Positions 5,849 to 8,006 of a stretch of 8,006 bases of DNA are shown here, piece by piece; within the stretch, counting starts at the first letter, position 1, and each line of letters begins with the position of its first letter. The notes under the pieces are model-generated. The model saw only the letters and a list, made by a program, of their open reading frames with translations, had not been told where the DNA came from and did no database searches. The stretch covers positions 1-8,006 of the forward strand of contig JAGODA010000148.1 in NCBI GenBank assembly GCA_017998475.1. The letters are read 5' to 3'. The translations under genes and the position numbers were made by a program. This DNA comes from Spirochaetota bacterium (GTDB taxonomy: Bacteria > Spirochaetota > UBA4802 > UBA5368).

Positions 5849-6756
5849 TTTTTCCACTTCCAGAAAAAATAGAACCCCACCACCGACGTAAGCGCGAGGC
5901 CGATAACCATATAAAAAGCGTTATGCAGGCCCGACATCGGAATGCGGACGTTCATTGAAAAGGCGCTCACAACAAAGGTCGGCACCATGATCGCGATGGT
6001 GATGATGTTCAGGGTCTTCATGAGCACGTTCAGGTTGTTGCTCACGATCGAAACGCGCGCGTCCATCATGCTGGCCAGAATGTTGGAGTAAATCTCCGCC
6101 TGCCGGTAGCACTGGGTGTTCTCGATTATGATGTCGTCGAGGAGTTCGCGGTTTTCGGTGCTGAGCGCGAGCCTCTCCGCGTGATTGCGGATGCGGTCGA
6201 TGACGACCGCGTTCGAGTTGATGGCGTTCAGGTAGTACACCAGGCTCTTCTCGAGGCTGAAGAGGTTCAGGAGGTACTTGTTTTCAAGCGAGGCGTTGAT
6301 CTTCTGTTCGAGCGACTCGGAAATCAGGTTTATCGCCTTGAGGTGGTCCAGGTAATGGAAGATCGTGCGATACAGGATTTTAAGCAGCACGTCGTGAAGC
6401 GAGCGCACGTTGTTGAAGACCTTCCCGTTGAAGAGCTGGATGTCGTCCGGGATCACGATGACGAGACGCTCCTTGAAAAGGAAGAGCCCCATCGAGTTCA
6501 CCTTGAAGAGAAACTCGTCCTCGGTCGAATAATTCTTCGGCTTTTTGAAGATGACGGCCAGGTGCTCGGGCTCGAACTCGAGGCGCGAGAGCTCGTCCGG
6601 GTCGAGAGCGGAGTTCAGCGTGTGCTCGTCGAGGAGGAGGTCTCCCACCAGGTGGCGTTTTTCCTCCTCGGTCGGATTGATGTAGACGAGCACCGTCCCC
6701 CGTCCCGCTTCGCAGGGTACGACGCGCGACGCGCTTATGGAGTATTCGTTCAGCAT
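5842..6756 (-). CDS. corA: CorA-family divalent metal transporter with SMN instead of GMN
   Basis: This protein of about 304 residues has the CorA layout: a large cytoplasmic N-terminal domain of strands and long helices (SLEQKINASLENKYLLNLFSLEKSLVYYLNAI is the stalk type), then two C-terminal membrane helices (about NIITIAIMVPTFVVSAF and AFYMVIGLALTSVVGFYFF) and a basic end, FWKWKKW. CorA pentamers carry magnesium, cobalt or nickel. The loop after the first membrane helix reads AFSMNVRIPMSG, where the family usually has GMN; the first position is changed to Ser. The ATG at 6756 gives a protein starting MLNEYSIS. An upstream in-frame ATG at 6804 would add 16 arginine-rich residues and cannot be excluded. 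It heads a minus-strand operon with nadA and is probably transcribed from the AT-rich region before mnmA. Confidence 0.88.
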   Translation of the reverse strand: MLNEYSISASRVVPCEAGRGTVLVYINPTEEEKRHLVGDLLLDEHTLNSALDPDELSRLEFEPEHLAVIFKKPKNYSTEDEFLFKVNSMGLFLFKERLVIVIPDDIQLFNGKVFNNVRSLHDVLLKILYRTIFHYLDHLKAINLISESLEQKINASLENKYLLNLFSLEKSLVYYLNAINSNAVVIDRIRNHAERLALSTENRELLDDIIIENTQCYRQAEIYSNILASMMDARVSIVSNNLNVLMKTLNIITIAIMVPTFVVSAFSMNVRIPMSGLHNAFYMVIGLALTSVVGFYFFWKWKKW

Positions 6757-6848
6757 GGCATTGCCTGTTCGTTCGGAGGATCGTCGAATCGTCCTCCGCC
6801 GCATCCCCGTCCCGTTACGGCATCGTTTCAGAAGCTATGAAAATACTT

Positions 6849-6865
6849 ATTGTTAAATTTACAAT
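6849..6865. promoter_or_regulatory. 17-bp near-perfect palindrome in corA/mnmA divergent region
   Basis: ATTGTTAAATTTACAAT is symmetrical around the A at 6857 with one mismatched pair. It lies in the only strongly AT-rich stretch (about 6838-6878) between the divergent corA and mnmA genes and overlaps the candidate mnmA -35 box. It is a plausible site for a dimeric regulator, but short AT-rich palindromes are also frequent by chance. Confidence 0.4.
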
Positions 6866-6877
6866 TATTATTTTAAT
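6850..6877 (+). promoter_or_regulatory. Candidate sigma70 promoter of mnmA
   Basis: TTGTTA (6850-6855) and TTTAAT (6872-6877) with a 16-bp spacer match the -35 and -10 consensus at four and five of six positions. The start would be near 6884, and GGGAG (6894-6898) is a good ribosome-binding site 7 bases before the GTG start. The same AT-rich patch probably also holds the minus-strand promoter for corA and nadA, but no clear pair of boxes stands out there. Confidence 0.5.
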
Positions 6878-6905
6878 GGGAGCGTAAAGGAAAGGGAGCG
6901 AGAGC

Positions 6906-7982
6906 GTGAAGATAGCGGTCGCCATGAGCGGCGGGGTAGATTCGTCCGTCGCCGCCGTACTGTTGAAGAACATGGGGCACGAGGTCGTGGGGCTTACCGC
7001 GAAAATCCTGCTGTGCGCCGACATGGACGGCTGCGAGCCGCGCTACGACGTGTGCTGTTCGCCGGAATCCATGAACGCGGCGCGCGGCGTCGCCCGCGCC
7101 CATTCCTTCCCGCACGTACTCGTCGACGTGGAGGAGGACTTTTCCCGCGAGATCATCGACCCCTTCTGCCGCGAATACCTGGCCGGCCGCACGCCGAGCC
7201 CCTGCATCCACTGCAACGCGCGGATCAAGTTCAGGAAACTCATCGAATTCGCCGGCGGGCTCGGCTGCGAGAAACTCGCCACCGGCCACTATGCCCGCCT
7301 CGGCCGAACCGGCTCGGGACGGTATTACGTCTCCGCTGGGCTGGACGGCGGGAAAGACCAGTCCTACTTTCTCTTCATGCTTGGCCAGGATGTGCTCTCC
7401 AGCGTGCTCTTTCCGCTGGGCGACCGGCGCAAGGAGGAGATCCGCGCAATCGCGACCGAGCTCGGCCTGGAGGCGGCTGACCGGCCCGAAAGCCAGGAGA
7501 TATGTTTCGTCCAGGACAACGACTACCCGCGCTACATCGAGCGCCGCACCGGCAGCGTCCCGCCGCCCGGCGACATCGTCTCCACCGACGGGAGGCGCCT
7601 CGGGCGGCACAATGGCATCCACCGCTATACGATCGGCCAGCGCCGCGGGCTCGGCATCGCGGCCGAACGGCCCCTGTACGTCGTGGGCATCGACGCGCCG
7701 CGGAACCTCGTCGTCGCGGGCTTCCGCGAGGAACTGTTTCGATCGGGACTTTACGCGCGTGACATCACGCTCATGAAAGCCTCATCACTCGACGGCATCG
7801 AGGCCCTCGTCAAGACGCGCTCCACGCAGCGGCCCTTCGCCGCGACGCTCTCGGAGCGCGACGGCGGCGTCGAGGTCCGCTTCGCCGAGCCCCAGGCGGG
7901 GATCACGCCCGGACAGGCCGCGGTGTTCTACGACGAATCCGGTGACGTGCTCGGTGGCGGCTGGATCGAGACGGCGCTGTGA
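6906..7982 (+). CDS. mnmA: tRNA-specific 2-thiouridylase MnmA
   Basis: MnmA adds sulfur to uridine 34 of tRNAs for Lys, Glu and Gln after ATP-dependent adenylation. The 358 residues are full length. The PP-loop ATP site is AMSGGVDSSVAA (6-17). The catalytic pair is C100 (RTPSPCIHCN) and C200 (ESQEICFV). The family segments CCSPESMNAARGVA, KLATGHYA, KDQSYFLF, RYTIGQRRGLGI and TPGQAAVFYD are all present. The third cysteine, C103 in the CxxC, makes this the three-cysteine type, unlike the Asp-Cys arrangement of the E. coli enzyme. C100, C103 and C200 could ligate an Fe-S cluster. The start is GTG at 6906 with GGGAG 7 bases upstream; translation as MKIAVAMSGG fits the usual N terminus. It is divergent from corA/nadA and no sulfur-relay partner gene is in the window. 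Confidence 0.96.
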   Translation: MKIAVAMSGGVDSSVAAVLLKNMGHEVVGLTAKILLCADMDGCEPRYDVCCSPESMNAARGVARAHSFPHVLVDVEEDFSREIIDPFCREYLAGRTPSPCIHCNARIKFRKLIEFAGGLGCEKLATGHYARLGRTGSGRYYVSAGLDGGKDQSYFLFMLGQDVLSSVLFPLGDRRKEEIRAIATELGLEAADRPESQEICFVQDNDYPRYIERRTGSVPPPGDIVSTDGRRLGRHNGIHRYTIGQRRGLGIAAERPLYVVGIDAPRNLVVAGFREELFRSGLYARDITLMKASSLDGIEALVKTRSTQRPFAATLSERDGGVEVRFAEPQAGITPGQAAVFYDESGDVLGGGWIETAL

Positions 7983-8006
7983 CGAGGCGAAGCCTTCCCC
8001 GGGAGT

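Noticed and set aside
5021..5872. Long plus-strand open frame antisense to nadA
   Set aside because: It is the mirror of a well-conserved nadA frame in GC-rich DNA and its translation is His/Arg-rich with no family features.
1..8006. CRISPR arrays, tRNA or rRNA genes, insertion sequences, attachment sites
   Set aside because: No repeat-spacer pattern, structural RNA signature, transposase or flanking direct repeats were seen on reading both strands.

Overview
The window is GC-rich, densely coding bacterial DNA, with short AT-rich islands only at promoters. It holds nine genes on both strands: housekeeping functions (queuosine and 2-thiouridine tRNA modification, NAD synthesis, a CorA-type metal channel, an HU-like nucleoid protein) and a small arsenic-methylation cassette. 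The lineage cannot be fixed from the sequence. The AbrB-like gene of the mercury-methylation-associated type and the two Fe-S enzymes fit an anaerobic or microaerophilic environmental bacterium. A deep spirochaete-like lineage is a guess based on the style of the LRR protein.

Positions 1-1063: the 3' part of a QueG-like double [4Fe-4S] protein with a HEAT-repeat tail, then a small single-pass membrane protein of unknown function. Positions 1064-1265 are GC-rich and carry no supported gene.

Positions 1266-2525: the most interesting part. A consensus sigma70 promoter (TTGACG, 17 bp, TATAAT) has its -10 box inside a perfect 41-bp palindrome. It reads into a 94-residue AbrB/SpoVT-fold protein with two vicinal cysteine pairs. 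That protein resembles the family known as HgcAB-associated protein (HgcC), but no hgcA or hgcB is present in the window. The next gene is arsM, the arsenite S-adenosylmethyltransferase. The layout suggests a regulated arsenic-methylation operon whose AbrB-like protein may be the sensor or an accessory factor.

Positions 2557-4164: a minus-strand leucine-rich-repeat protein with an HPDK motif and a very acidic linker converges on arsM. Divergent from it is an HU/IHF-family protein with a lysine-rich N-terminal extension. A strong hairpin separates the HU gene from the next convergent gene.

Positions 4171-6756: three minus-strand genes. A CorA-family channel, whose GMN signature reads SMN, overlaps nadA (quinolinate synthase) by a few bases. 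A class I methyltransferase of unknown substrate follows, after a leader with overlapping inverted repeats.

Positions 6757-8006: an AT-rich divergent promoter region with an imperfect palindrome, then mnmA (tRNA 2-thiouridylase), complete, and about 24 bases of flank.
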